Positions 25,550-37,400 of a stretch of 64,000 nt of DNA are shown piece by piece; position 1 is the stretch's first letter, and each line of letters starts with the position of its first letter. The DNA lies in contig CALZFC010000015.1 in the NCBI GenBank assembly GCA_945643635.1, positions 4,949,001-5,013,000 on the forward strand, read 5' to 3'. A program made the position numbers and the translations under genes. This stretch comes from Allodiplogaster sudhausi. Its lineage: Eukaryota; Nematoda; Chromadorea; Rhabditida; Diplogasteridae. Below the pieces are notes generated by a model. The model was not told where the DNA came from, did not search any database, and saw nothing but the letters and a program-made list of their open reading frames with translations.

Positions 25550-25557
25550 TCCTCTCC

Positions 25558-26559
25558 TCATTACTAGCAGCTTCTCCCTCGTCTCGTAACCTCCCTGCAA
25601 GTAGATTTATTGAGACTGTGTCCGCTAGTGGACGTGTTAACAGGGGTAGAGCGAAAGAACAGTTGAACATTGAAGCAACCATTCCGAGAATCTGTTCTCT
25701 GTCTCTATATGAAGGACTTTGGGCTAGCAGGAAACTTGTAATTTTCTCGAACAGTTTCTGTCTCCTTTCCTTGGATGGGGCTAGGTATCTTCTTAGGAGG
25801 TTTATCTCCGTTCCCAACCATACCACCTGCTGAGAAGGAGACCAATGACACTTTTCCTCTGCCATTGTGATCCCTAGGTTTCGAAGGTCTTGTCTAACCC
25901 TACTGACAACCAGTCTTAGATCTCCTTCTGAGGTAGCCAAAATGATACCGTCATCTAGGTAAAGACCTACCTCCATCCCCAGCGAGCGCCAGCTCCTAAT
26001 CAACGGACGGAAAAGTTTGGTGATTATCCACGGTGCGGGTGCTAGACCAAAAGGCACCGCTCGAAAACGAAAAGAAGCATCTCCCCACTCGAAGCCTAGG
26101 AATTTCTTATGCTCCGGGAATACTAGAAGGTGATGATAACAAGACTTCATATCGAAGACCGCTGCGAAACTCGAGTGAGTAAGAGAGGGCACCATAGACT
26201 CGATCGAATCAAACTTGAATTTTGGAACTGCCAGAAAAAGATTCAAGTAGCTTAAGTCGATGACAAGTCGTCTTTTCTTCCCTTTCACCACAAAGATTCT
26301 GCTCGACAACACTAACTGGGAAGGGTCACATAGTTCTATGGCCCCGGAATTCAAGAGGGAGCTCAGTTCCTCGTTTACAAAACTCTGATCCTCTCCTCCG
26401 AGTGGAGTTTGGGGGGCCTTTCTCTCTGCAATCTCTACGTCATGCAAAAAGGGGAGACGGAAACCCTCCCTAAGAGTGTCAAGAATGAAATCCGAGGGGG
26501 CCAGGTTCTCCCAATGATCTAGATGTTCGTGGATTTGACCTGCTTTGAACGACTGACCC
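25558..26559 (-). CDS. DIRS reverse transcriptase (interrupted at its 3' end)
   Basis: Reverse transcriptase domain of the retrotransposon. Visible blocks in order are RLVIDLSYLN, FAAVFDMKSCYHHL, FRAVPFGLAPAPW, the catalytic VGLYLDDGIILATS (YxDD as YLDD), CHWSPSQQVVWLGTEI and a thumb-like region. The frame stays open from the gag overlap down to 25,558 and then runs into the inserted segment, where it stops at 25,443. Its true start is unclear because gag and RT overlap in different frames between about 26,560 and 26,811. Confidence 0.9.
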
Positions 26560-26811
26560 TTAGTTGCTGTCCTCTCGAGGGGCTGGCTTGTGAACAGCTC
26601 CGGCCAAGAGAGACTGGACTTCTGGGCAGTTGCGGAAGATATGGCCTTGGCGGTGGCAATGGTTGCAGCGGACGGAGATCGAGTGTCGACCAGCATTCGA
26701 CATCCTGTCGAGTTGAAGTTGCTGCCTCTGCATGAAGGCGTAGATCTTGTCCACTGCAATAAGGAAACTGAATCCTTCAAGGAGGGCATAACTGACTTAC
26801 TCTTGTCATCG
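26560..26811 (-). CDS. DIRS gag remnant with CCHC zinc knuckle
   Basis: End of a gag protein with the nucleic-acid-binding knuckle CNHCHRQGHIFRNC (C-x2-C-x4-H-x4-C) near 26,630-26,672, ending at a stop at 26,560. Upstream the frame is open for only about 60 codons before a stop near 26,800, and repeat A1 begins at 26,812. A full gag would be several hundred residues, so the N-terminal portion has been deleted. Confidence 0.75.
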
Positions 26812-26837
26812 ACCCTTCCCAGCATGGTAATCAACAA
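26812..26837 (-). repeat. Split direct repeat A1 of the DIRS element
   Basis: 26-bp copy of the A2 repeat at 23,932-23,957. Sequence beyond 26,837 shows no match to the element, so this marks its upstream end. Confidence 0.8.
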
Positions 26838-27415
26838 ATGCATACATGCTACTCTTATTTGACAATGCATTCTGTACTGCATACTTCTCAAACTACATTT
26901 TATATATACTCTATTTCCTCTCTTAGATATTGAAAATTAGTACCACTTCATCTATTAGAACCCCCACCGCTCTCTGTGTAACCCATCTCAATTATAAAAA
27001 AGATTATGTCAGCGAAATTTGGCAGAAATTAATATACTTTTAAAATATAGTCTTAATCGCCTGTAGCATCATCACCGTCTCCTTACAAGCTGTTGCCGCT
27101 GCCTTGGCCTCGTGCGCGGGGAATACCCGTGCTCATTAATTCCTATGAATCATGAACGATGAACACAAAGCCGTCCTTTCCGCCTACCACAACTTGGATA
27201 AGCCAGGAAGATAAACATGCAACTTCTTCTTCTCAGTGGTGGTCGATTGTGCCTGCCGTGCAACTTTAATTCATTTCAGCGTATTCCTTTGTTTGTTATT
27301 CATAATTTAAAAAAATATTGCGCATCATTATTATTTTTATTTATGCTTAATAATGAAATTCACCTAGGGCGAAGTTGAAGAAAAAAAATAGGGAGAGAGA
27401 GAGAGGGAGAGAGAT

Positions 27416-27448
<33 letters not shown>

Positions 27449-27614
27449 GAGAGAAATGAGAGAGAGAGAGAGAGAGAGAGATTAAAGAATGGCACGAACG
27501 ATCACCAAATAAAATAAAGATGGATTGAAGATGATGCTGGATTGTCCGAGCAATGAGTGAAAGGAGTTGTAGGTATGTAAATATGTGGTCTCAACAGGTG
27601 CAGCTAATTTTTTT
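26838..27614. other. AT-rich spacer with AG microsatellite
   Basis: No gene seen. An imperfect GA repeat fills about 27,389-27,481 (GAGA with GAGGGAGAGAGATGA variants). The segment ends at the A/T run abutting the next foldback element. Confidence 0.5.
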
Positions 27615-28974
27615 GGGAGTGTGATGGATGGGCAGCGGTCATTTGGGCAGCGGTCAAATGGGCAGCGGTCATTTGCCGTAAACGTGATATAATTTTATGA
27701 TTTTAGCCAAACTGTTGATTCTAAAACTTCATAACATCACGCAAATTTTTTCTTCTTTGATTTTGGAAAATTGTTTTCTATCATACACATTTTTATTATG
27801 TTTTATTTACATGCAATATTTTCCAGAAGTATTTATAAAAACGAATCACCCTCATCAAATCATTATCATAACATCATAACAATACAACAGTTCTTGGAAA
27901 TCATTGAATCCCTTCTATTTGCGAATATTCAAGTAAGCACCGACGGCTTTCAAGTGATCCAACTTGTCCATGCCAATTGAACCATTCTTCGTGTGCCCAT
28001 TCAAAGTCGTCCTGTTCTGGGGGCTCTACTGGGGAGGGGGGGGGTGAGATTTTCGGAAAATGCAGATTGATACAGAGCCTGGAACTCCTTCTGGTGTTGG
28101 AGCCTAGCTTACCTTGTACTTTATACGTACATATATACGTTATGTTAACGTATGTACATGTGTATACGTATCTATAGCAAAATTCCCGATCTCAAATTTT
28201 GTTGTCAATTACCTTGAAATGGGAAATGCGTTGAACTGCACTTCGGCCTGTGGATAGACAGCGAGCAGCGCTTGTGAAGTTTCTCTTTCAAAGTCTGTGT
28301 AAAATTAAGCTAATTACTAAAAACAATTTGTTATTCATACCCATCATGACTTTTGTTGGAGGCGGTACCTCTTCTCTCTGAAAGAAGTAGAAGACTTCCT
28401 GGTACTTCCTTTCGTCAAAACCACCGAACTCAACTAACTGCTCAACTGGTCGCCTCGAAACTGCTCGATCACCAAAAATAGTTCCAGGCTCTGTATCAAT
28501 CTGCATCTTCCGAAAATCAAACCCCCCCCCCCCCCAGTAGAGCGCCCAGAACAGGACGACTTTGAATGGGCACACGAAGAATGGTTCAATTTACATGGAC
28601 AAGTTGGATCACTTGAAAGCCGTCGGTGCTTACGTGAATGTTCGCAAATAGAAGGGATTCAATGATTTACAAGAACTGTTGTATTGTTATGATAATGATT
28701 TGATGAGGGCGGTTCGTTTTTAAAAATACTTCTGGAAAATATTGCCTGTAAATAAAGCATATTCAAAATGTGTATGATAGAAAATTTTTTTCCAAAATCA
28801 AAGAAGAAGAAATTTGCGTGATGTTATGAACGTTTTAGAATCAACAGTTTGGCTAAAATCATAAAATTATATCACGTTTACGGCAAACGACCGCTTGCCG
28901 TTTGCCCGCTGCCCAAATGACCGTTGCCCATTTGACCGCTGCCCAAATGACCGCTGCCCATCCATCACACTCCC
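27615..28974. mobile_element. 1,360-bp foldback DNA element with tandem-repeat termini
   Basis: Arms of about 470-490 bases (from 27,615 to about 28,086, and from about 28,486 to 28,974) are inverted copies around a spacer of about 400 bases. Termini start GGGAGTGTGATGGATGGGCA and then carry repeats of a unit close to GGGCAGCGGTCATTTG (three on the left, more on the right). Both sides are flanked by ATTTTTTT (27,607-27,614 and 28,975-28,982), consistent with an 8-bp target duplication, though the T run makes this weak. A G10 tract in the left arm faces a C tract in the right arm. No transposase frame; non-autonomous hAT- or Mutator-like element. Confidence 0.85.
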
Positions 28975-29910
28975 ATTTTTTTTTGCTGTGCCTATATTTT
29001 CGGAAATGCTCATAGTTTTTGTGTCCTTTGTTGCTAGGCGGTAAGATTGCTAGTCCTAATATTTAAAGATGATTGTGATTGTGAGAACATATCAGAGTTA
29101 CATAAATATGAATAATAGAGAAGTAACAGCCTGATCGTTAAAGATGCACAATTCTTTGGTTTTAGACAAGCGATCGGAATTTTAAAACCAAATTCAACAA
29201 CAAATCAAAATAAATAGCTCCGATTAAAAACAAATGATTTCGATTTGCCTGGTTGTTCAACGCGTGCTACTGTTCGAATGTCATGATAGCATTCACCCCA
29301 AAACGATTATTTCCATACGGTGGTATAATTTGACGCGCTGCGGCCGCGCGTCGCGTCTTCACTTTCTCCCTAGTACCTCTGATGTCTCTCTTCTCCCATT
29401 CCCTCTTCAGCCCTGTGGTCTCTCGATTGATGGACTTGTCTGCTATTGGAGCTCGGCTACGTCGCCAGCGGCCGTCGCAATATTTTTCTCGAGTGCACTC
29501 TCCCTATCCGTCCCGAGAGCTCTTCTCTTGCTCCCTCTCTCTCTCGCGCTCCCTCTCTCGCTCCCTCTTTCTCTCGCTCCCTCTCTCTCTCGCTCCCTCT
29601 CCCCTCTACGTACTCTTCTCTCGCTCCCTCTCTCCTCTACGTACTTTTCTCTCCCTTTCCCCCACACCTCTAGCATTGTCCTTGTTTTAGATAGATGCAC
29701 CATTCTCGCTTTTTCTCTTTCTCCGCTTCTCTCGTTGTCTGCTATCTCTTATCCCCCTCCCTCTCTCTCCTCCCTCTACCTGTCTGTGCTCTCTCCTTCC
29801 ATCGGCATCTCTTTCCACTCTCCCGATCAACCTTGTGCTGCAGCAGCCACAGCATCGCTTCTTCCACTTGCTCCAGACACGCTTCGCCGGCCCTTTTTCT
29901 TCTGGTTTCT
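28975..29910. other. Intergenic, grading into C/T-rich sequence
   Basis: AT-rich to 29,340, then strongly pyrimidine-rich on the plus strand from about 29,360, with CTCTCTCGCTCCCT-type repeats at 29,520-29,650. Long open frames here in three frames result from low complexity and are not genes. Confidence 0.55.
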
Positions 29911-30345
29911 GCCTCTCCTCGCCTGCTGTCTCTTTCTCTACCCCTTCCACTCTCTCTTCACCTGACTCCCTTCCTCTCCTCGCCTGCTGTCTCTTTCTCT
30001 ACCCCTTCCACTCTCTCTTCTCCTGACTCCCTTCCTCTCCTCGCCTGCTGTCTCTTTCTCTACCCCTTCCACTCTCTCTTCTCCTGACTCCCTTCCTCTC
30101 CTCGCCTGCTGTCTCTTTCTCTACCCCTTCCACTCTCTCTTCTCCTGACTCCCTTCCTCTCCTCGCCTGCTGTCTCTTTCTCTACCCCTTCCACTCTCTC
30201 TTCTCCTGACTCCCTTCCTCTCCTCGCCTGCTGTCTCTTTCTCTACCCCTTCCACTCTCTCTTCTCCTGACTCCCTTCCTCTCCTCGCCTGCTGTCTCTT
30301 TCTGTACCTCCTTCCACTCTCTCTTCTCCTGACTCCCTGCCTCTC
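29911..30345. repeat. 61-bp minisatellite, about seven copies
   Basis: Successive copies of a 61-bp unit, recognisable by CTCGCCTGCTGTCTCTTTCT and CTGACTCCCTTCCTCTCCTC, follow one another almost without change; only the first and last copies differ appreciably. All units are pyrimidine-rich on the plus strand. Confidence 0.93.
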
Positions 30346-32184
30346 CTCTCCCTTTTCCATCCAATCAATCATCGCACTGTGCTCCTTGTGGCTGCCTCTT
30401 CATTGCCGTGTTTGAGTTCCTTTCTCTCTCCTCTCGTTAGTCAAATCGTCTGCTCTCTGTTCTCTTTTTCATTTATTCATATCATTTTTTCTACCTTCTT
30501 CGTTCAGTCTTGCTCCTCATTCGCTTCCTCCACTTTTGGTTCTTCTTATCTCATAGAATAGGACGTGTTATTTAGTCATCATAGTCCATTTCATCAGTAA
30601 TCATTGCGCGGCGCTGACTCCTGCTTCTGGTATTTTGTTGTATTGTTGCTATTTTTCCGTGGCAGTTTTGGATGAGGAAATAAATCGACATCGTTAAACC
30701 GTACCTGACAATTTTTTTTTTAGCTCGTAACATAGGAATCAGCTAAGCGTTATTCGATTTAACAATCTCTTTTTGGTGGCCCATTGCTTTTTTAGGTCAA
30801 ATAAGCAAATCTTTTCCGTTTAAACCAAAGCGTTTGCAAATAAGGGGAAATTACCGTCGCAACCTTTTTTTTAATCATTTTTTTTAGATTTATCCATTTC
30901 CCTACCAATTTCGGGATCTTTCCAACTTTTTTTCTCTTCATAAACATCATCCTTTTTCAAGATTACAACGCCCTGTTTCAGGAAAGTGTATGTCCCTATG
31001 TGTTTGCGTTCCCAACAATAGCAGCTCTCCCACTTTTTCGTTTGTCGGCGCCAATTTGCTTTTCTCCAATTGCGCCGTTCCTGGCCCGTTTCTCCTTTCT
31101 CTGACCGTCTCCGCTGCTCTCCGCCTTCCCATGCTCTCTGTCTAACTCTTTATTTTTTTCTTTTTCTCCTTGTCTCCCTCTCTCTGCTCCAGCCCTTTAC
31201 TCTTTCAGGGCCACTCTTTTTGTCTCTTCTTCACATCTTATACAAGCGATGACTTTTCAGTCCTCTTTCTCTCCGTCTCCTGACTCCCCTGTGTCTCTTC
31301 CCTGTCTCCATTTCATGTCTGGTTTGTCTCGTAACACGCTTTTATCTCGCATTCTCTGCTCTCATGTCTCGCTTTCTTCACTCTCTCTTCGTTATATCTC
31401 TTATGGCCGCAAAGATATGCCGCCTTGTCCGTTGCTCTGGTCTTCTTTTCTTTTCCCGGGATGCGCGGAAAATGCGGAGAAAGAAAGAAAGAGAGAGGGG
31501 AGAGAGAAAAAGGAACAACAGAGATAAGGAGCAAAGGAGAGAGCAGGAGGCGGTGTGAGAAAATCACTATGCTTTCTTTTTTTGCTTAAAAATGCACAGG
31601 AGCTGAGAATGGAAAGAACAAAATGAAAGTTATAGAGATGAAGACAAATGGAGAGAGAAGGGAATGTACCGTGCGGAGCAGAGGTAAAGATTTGTGAAAA
31701 AGGTCTATTGAAGGAGTTGTGAAAGAATGTAGCAGAAGGAAAATCAGAATTCTCTGTTGTGTTATGTTTGTGGTGCTCAGTTTATCACTTTAGTTCATTT
31801 CACTTTTGATGCCCTCTTCTCACGTCTCATACCTTTCTCTCGTTCTACATGTACCATCATCATCTCCTGTGCTCTCTCATCTTATATGCTCCCTCTGGTT
31901 GTCTATCGTGTTCTCTCTTGTCTCGCGTGCTTCGAGAGAAAGAAAGGGAGAGATGCGCTCCGGGAGTATTATTGGGCCGCCGCGCGTTAGTTCCCCCTCT
32001 CCTCCCCCAATTGCTCTTACCCAGCGGCGTTGTAACCACTTGGTCACCTTCACCAATCCATTCGTTTCTCGTCGCCCTTCCCTTGTAGGAAAGCCCAATA
32101 AGGTCAGCACGTCACGAAGCTCAACAGTTTCTGGACATCTTTCTCCAGGCTTTGTCTCTTGTAGGCAAATCCACAAGTGTGTAG

Positions 32185-32259
<75 letters not shown>

Positions 32260-34409
32260 GCAGTTAGAAATAGGATTGGTTGGTGAAACTAGGGAAGCTA
32301 TGGACATTCGACAAGCCGTTTTCTCGTTTCTCTCTTAACAATATTGGTGAATTAGAACATATTACTACCCGCACCCTAAGTAAGTATCAAAGTTGATTTC
32401 TCCTCAACTGTGTTTGGTTGATCAATGTTTTTCAGCTACATGTTAAAAATTAGATTGATTCCTCTTAAATCTTCTCCTGGTGGCGTCGCGAATGTCAATT
32501 CTTTCCCGTGCTGCTAGCGAACGGAGCAGGGTGATCATTTCATTGTTCCGCACAATAAATCGCAGTGCGTGGAGGACCTTTGCATTGTCTTTTCTATGCT
32601 GGGCAACGCGGGAATGAGCGTCGAAGTCTGACTGTTTTCTGTTTGTGAGAGGGAGTGCAGCGGCAGCATTGACATCCGAGTGCCTCGCTGTAATGCAATG
32701 AGGACGTTGTTTTTGCCCAGAGAAAAAGAGAGAGTAGATGCAGAGTGAACGGGACACAACGGGAAGCGAGAGTTGGGGTGTTAGAGAAAGCGAATGCGCA
32801 TAGTTGTATAATCGAGTGTGTAGAAGGGGAGAACGCGAATTAGCCGACGTAATAGGCATCTAATAATAAGCTTAATCCAAAAACAGCTACGTAGCCGGTT
32901 ATTATTCCTTTAAGCCTCTCAGATACTCCATCTTATCCCTCTCTATCTCATGCCTAGTCCCAACTGATAAATACTGAAGCTCGCGGATCTTCATTAACAT
33001 AAGCCATTTGATATTTGCTGTCTGCCTCTTAACAGTCGTTTCTTCGTTCGCTTGCCTTGAATGCCTTTGGTTAGATAAGCCACTCTTTTCCACTGATAAC
33101 TTTTAGTCTTGCTCCGGGGTACACATACCGAAAGAAATACTTGCCTCAATTGTTTTTCTTGTATCCGAGTATATTTCTCTATTGCGTGTTCTGTCTCGCT
33201 ATTTAATCATAAACGTTCCAATCTGGTGTAATCATTTTCGCAATCTCATTGCAGGCAGGCGGCTCTCGCGTGCGCTGGTGCGCAGTCACAGCAAGAACTA
33301 GAAGAGCACGAGGCATTGTCCAGAGTCTGTCCCTTCTCGGCGCCCTCTTGTTTCTCTGCGCTCTCCGTCGTCGAAGTCTCTCTCTCAACCCAACACCCGA
33401 TTCCCCTTCATCCCTTTCCTACACTTCTCATCTACTTCGGCAACATCATCTACGGGTGTCCCCACAGGTACTCACCATTTCACTGTTCGCTTTAGGATTC
33501 TGTACCGGCACGTTTTTTTTAATACCAGATTTGCTAGCAAAGAAGTAAGGAAAAACATAATTCGTTGCTTCCTCTTCGCTTTTTCACAATTTTCAACCCG
33601 TTTGTACAAGCTGCTCGTGTACTTAAGATTAGTTGTGATTTAGTGACGTAGAAAAAAAATTAATTAGAGATTGTGAATGGGATTGGAAGGCCACAGAAAT
33701 AAAGCTGTGAAAGAAGGAGATAACAAAATAAAGTGCAAGGTAGACTCAGCTCAACAATGTGCAAAGTGAGTGTGATAGAGGGAATCAATTGCAACGTGCG
33801 GTTCGATTCACAGTCACATACAAACAGTGCACTGACTCCATGCAATTCCAGCCAATCACGCTGTACTTGTCGGTGGCAGTCAATTGCACTGTAGAATAGT
33901 TTCGTGTTCCTTTATATAGCGACCTGGCTAACAAGTAGTCATTCTTCCTGAATCGTACCACCTTTCTGAAAATTGTATTCTTGAATCCTGGTAGAGAAGT
34001 TTGCCTATTGTAGACCACAGGATCTCGAAACACACTTTCTTTGAGGGGACAATGCCGTTTTGCATGCCGGTCCAAGCCATTTATTTTTTCAGTCTGTAGT
34101 TAGAAGTATTATTTTGATTGCAGAATACGGTTAACGTCCCAACGACACTCAGCTGAGTGAGAAAAGTGAGAGAAAAGAGCGGAAAGCGTATTAACCGAGA
34201 AGCCGAGGCTCTCGGTAGAAGAAGAGGAAGAGCGTCCTCCTGAGAAGAGCGTAGCGGCTGCACGAGTCGCTACTCTTTTCTTCTCGTTCGTTTATTATTT
34301 TATTACTCTTCTATTTTATCATTGTATTCTAATCTTTATGATTAATTGTGGTGATTACTGATTGTTTTTTTTCATTTAAATAATTTCTGAATAATAATGC
34401 AACAGTTGC
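30346..34409. other. Intergenic region, possibly with 5' exon of the next gene
   Basis: Mostly pyrimidine-rich plus-strand sequence with scattered purine-rich patches (31,470-31,560). No conserved protein is recognised. A GC-rich open block at 33,249-33,468 ends at a good donor (CCACAG followed by GTACTC) and could be a 5' untranslated or first exon of the gene starting at 34,410, but this is only a guess. Confidence 0.4.
32187..32256. repeat. TA dinucleotide microsatellite
   Basis: About 35 uninterrupted TA/AT units; open frames that cross it are artefacts. Confidence 0.95.
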
Positions 34410-37400
34410 ATGTCAATGAGAATTGGAGTGGCATCCGTTGCTTGCAGCGGCAAGGTAGTCAAGACGACGCTTCGCTCTGCCGGCAGCTCTTCTTCCACTT
34501 CAACCGTGCCGCCTCAGCAGCTGCAGCGGCGGAACGGAGGAGGCGGAGGGGGAACTACACTGCCCCCGCCACGTCACGCCGCCGTCCTCAACGGACCCCT
34601 CCCGCACCCCCTTCCACTCGTACCAGGACTCTCCGACAGAAGCAACAGCATCTCCCTCCCTCCGCATCCCAAGCAGCATCCCGACCACCATCTCTCGCTT
34701 GCTCAGGTCTCGGGCCATTCTATGCACGGAAATGGGGAAAAGGATAAGGAATGAGAAACGTTCTTTTTTGCAAAGACTTCGTCAAATTGATTTAATGTTT
34801 AGTAAGCCCTTTTTGATGGGCAATCTGGAGACTTTATTGCATAGAAGTAAGCTGTTAATTATCATATCTTGTTTTTTTTTCTAGATGAAAATGGCCTATG
34901 ACCTTGGCGCGACGCCGCTTTTCGCGGCGAGCGGTGGTGGAGGACCAGGAGGAGGCCATGGAGGACCCCCGGGAGGAGGTGGAGGAGGCCCCCACGCACC
35001 CCCTTCCCTGGCCTCTCTCTGGGCGAATAACGGAGTGCCCACGACCACGGCTCTCGCTCTTGCTGGACCATACGGCGGAGCAGGGGGCGGGGCCAACGAA
35101 GAGACCAGAAGACTCTTCAACAGCATTCAACGCAACCTTCCTCTTAAAGGTCGGTTTTATTGACCTACTTGAAGTTGATTATTATTTTTTGCATTGTGTA
35201 TGCCGTTCATACCAAGAGTAGGGCCACAATTTGGTGCTGTCATTAGAAAGGGATGATTGAATTCAATAGATACAATGAAGTTCTGATGGTATTGACGAAA
35301 ATAATGATTTTGTTTGTAGTTGGTGGTCTGTCGGTGGGTCTGCCCCCTCACGGAATGCCGACTGGTCTTCCACCACTCTACGGAGCCCCTCCCCCGCAGT
35401 CTGTGCTGGAGTCACTTGCTCCCCCTCCACCACCAAAGCCGGAGGTTGGTCGTGATTGATATCCTTCCACTAGATGAGTAGATGTGCTTGCAGCAAGTCA
35501 TCAGTGGATTCGGAAAGCTGACCTGGCTGAGCAGCAAGGCCGGCCTCATTACTTGCAACAACAACCGCACCATCTCATTCCAGATCAAGGACTTCTGTGA
35601 TAACGTTCGTTCTTTCGCTGTTCAAGCCGTTCACAATATTTGAGAATGCAATTGAAAGCTATGGCTTGGAAAGAAGTAATGTTTGGGCGTGTTCAGCAGC
35701 TGACTGACCTGACCTCGGTTCTCCGCGTCGGCTTCACTCTGTCCTTCCAAGCAGCGATGAGCGAGAGCAACGAGTACATCGCCACTCTTGTCTCTCCTCT
35801 CTACGGAGCTGTCAGCTATTTCACCTCTTCTCTTTTTTTCTCAGCTATTCGAACATGCTACTTTGCAATGGAAGCAACCTTTGAAGGAGTCTGAAAAGGT
35901 CTTTGCGAATGCACCTGAAGCGAATCTTGACGACGCGAATACGTCGCAGCATCCAGGGAACAACAAGGTTCGAATGCCACTCCAATCGTGCTTGGCACAC
36001 GAAATAGTGTTCTTCTTGAGGATGCATACTGCCTGCGCATCGAAGAGAGAGCCATCCCCACTCTCCTCGCTATCTTCCAACGCCATGCTGTTCCTCAGAT
36101 TCAGCTAAGCAGGCAAGTCAAGATCCGTATAACTGAAAACTTCCTATTTCAGCGATCCGTAGTTTTTGTTGTGTATGATTTTTACTGGTAGACTGATATA
36201 AGTGGACTTACAAGTTCCTCCCTCTTTCCAAATAAACCGTAATAATAGGCTTATGTTGTTAGTGTCAACTTTATGATTTCTTTCTCTGAAATATTGACCT
36301 GATAATTTTGTCGTGCTTATACGAGTGTTTGTCTCTTATGAGAGTCTCGTGTTTAACAGTGTGTGGATCCTTTGCAAACTTTTGGATATGATTAGAGATT
36401 TGAAACCTTGTCCGTCTTTGCAGCCTGCATTCTCAGATGTCCTCCGTCTCCGGCTCAGACGACGAACTCTTTCGTTACGTGGGATCATCTTCTCTGAAGA
36501 GACGCCAGTTCATTGAACGACGTACTCACATCTTCTGCCTCTCTTCTGATGACACTATCACTCTCCAGGTTGATTGGCGAGCAGGCGGAGAGAGAGAGAG
36601 GAAGAGAGATGACAGAGAAAGGGATGAAGTGTATGAAGAAGTGAGAGTATTAGAATAACTAGTTTAAGTTGCAGCAACCGTTCATTTACTCGTGCGTGCT
36701 TCGCCTGGCCGCGCACCTTCTCCGTCGTGGCGGAGTGACTGCCATCGAGAGTCTCTACGAGTTCTACATGTCACACAACATGGCCCCCGACATTCGTATG
36801 GCCATTGGAGAGAGTTCGTTCTCTCTTTCTCTGCTTTATGACTGATCCCTTTCTTCATTGCAGCTCGGAACCGTTTCATAGAGTTGATGCAGACTCATCC
36901 GTGGATCTTCTCTATCTTCCCCAATCGCACTTACGTCTCCGTGCGTCGTAATCTTCCACACTACGACTACCCCGAGTTCATTCGCACCGTACGTTTTCTT
37001 TTTTAAATTATATCATAACTCCTTTATGTGGTTTCTAATATAACGAATTCAATTAACTAAGTAATCAAGTTGAGTAACATTCTTCGGGAGTAAGTGTGCA
37101 TTAATATCGTGGGTTTCTCCAATCATTTCTTCTCTTCTAGACATTCGCCGAGTGCGAGCTGTTCCGTCCTTCGTACACTCAGAGACAAATGGCTTCGGGC
37201 TACGGTGGAGGTTTGCAAATCACACTTTTCCAAGTTGTTGACTCGCTATTATAGATTCATTGAGTTTTTTGATTTGTTTTTTTTATATTTATTTTTATAA
37301 ATATATTCTTTCTTGTTTTTATTCTTATTTTCTTGAGGTACCGGAGGTGGTGGAAGAAGCGGTCCTCCTCCCGGAGCGGGTGGCCTGTCGCGTACTCTGA

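Larger units (their letters stand above)
22615..26837 (-). mobile_element. DIRS-type (PAT/Ngaro-like) tyrosine-recombinase retrotransposon
   Basis: Reading along the minus strand the order is: short repeat A1 (26,837-26,812), zinc-knuckle gag remnant, reverse transcriptase, a secondary insertion, RNase H, repeat B1 (24,069-23,962), repeat A2 (23,957-23,932), tyrosine recombinase, and repeat B2 (22,722-22,615). Adjacent B1-A2 inside, with A1 and B2 at the ends, is the split-direct-repeat layout of PAT/Ngaro-type DIRS elements, which integrate through a tyrosine recombinase and make no target duplication. B1 and B2 are 108 bases with 3 differences, so the copy is fairly young. The gag is truncated and RT-RNase H is interrupted, so this copy looks inactive. 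Confidence 0.88.

Noticed and set aside
29234..29965. 243-codon plus-strand open frame
   Set aside because: Lies in CT-rich low-complexity DNA; the product is mostly Ser/Leu/Pro, and other frames are equally open.
31806..32258. 150-codon frame ending in a run of Tyr-Ile
   Set aside because: The tail is the TA microsatellite and the rest has no motif.
35889..35956. Apparent frameshift in the winged-helix gene
   Set aside because: A 68-base GT-AG intron (GA|GTCTGA to CCAG|G) restores phase, and all downstream exons then fit.
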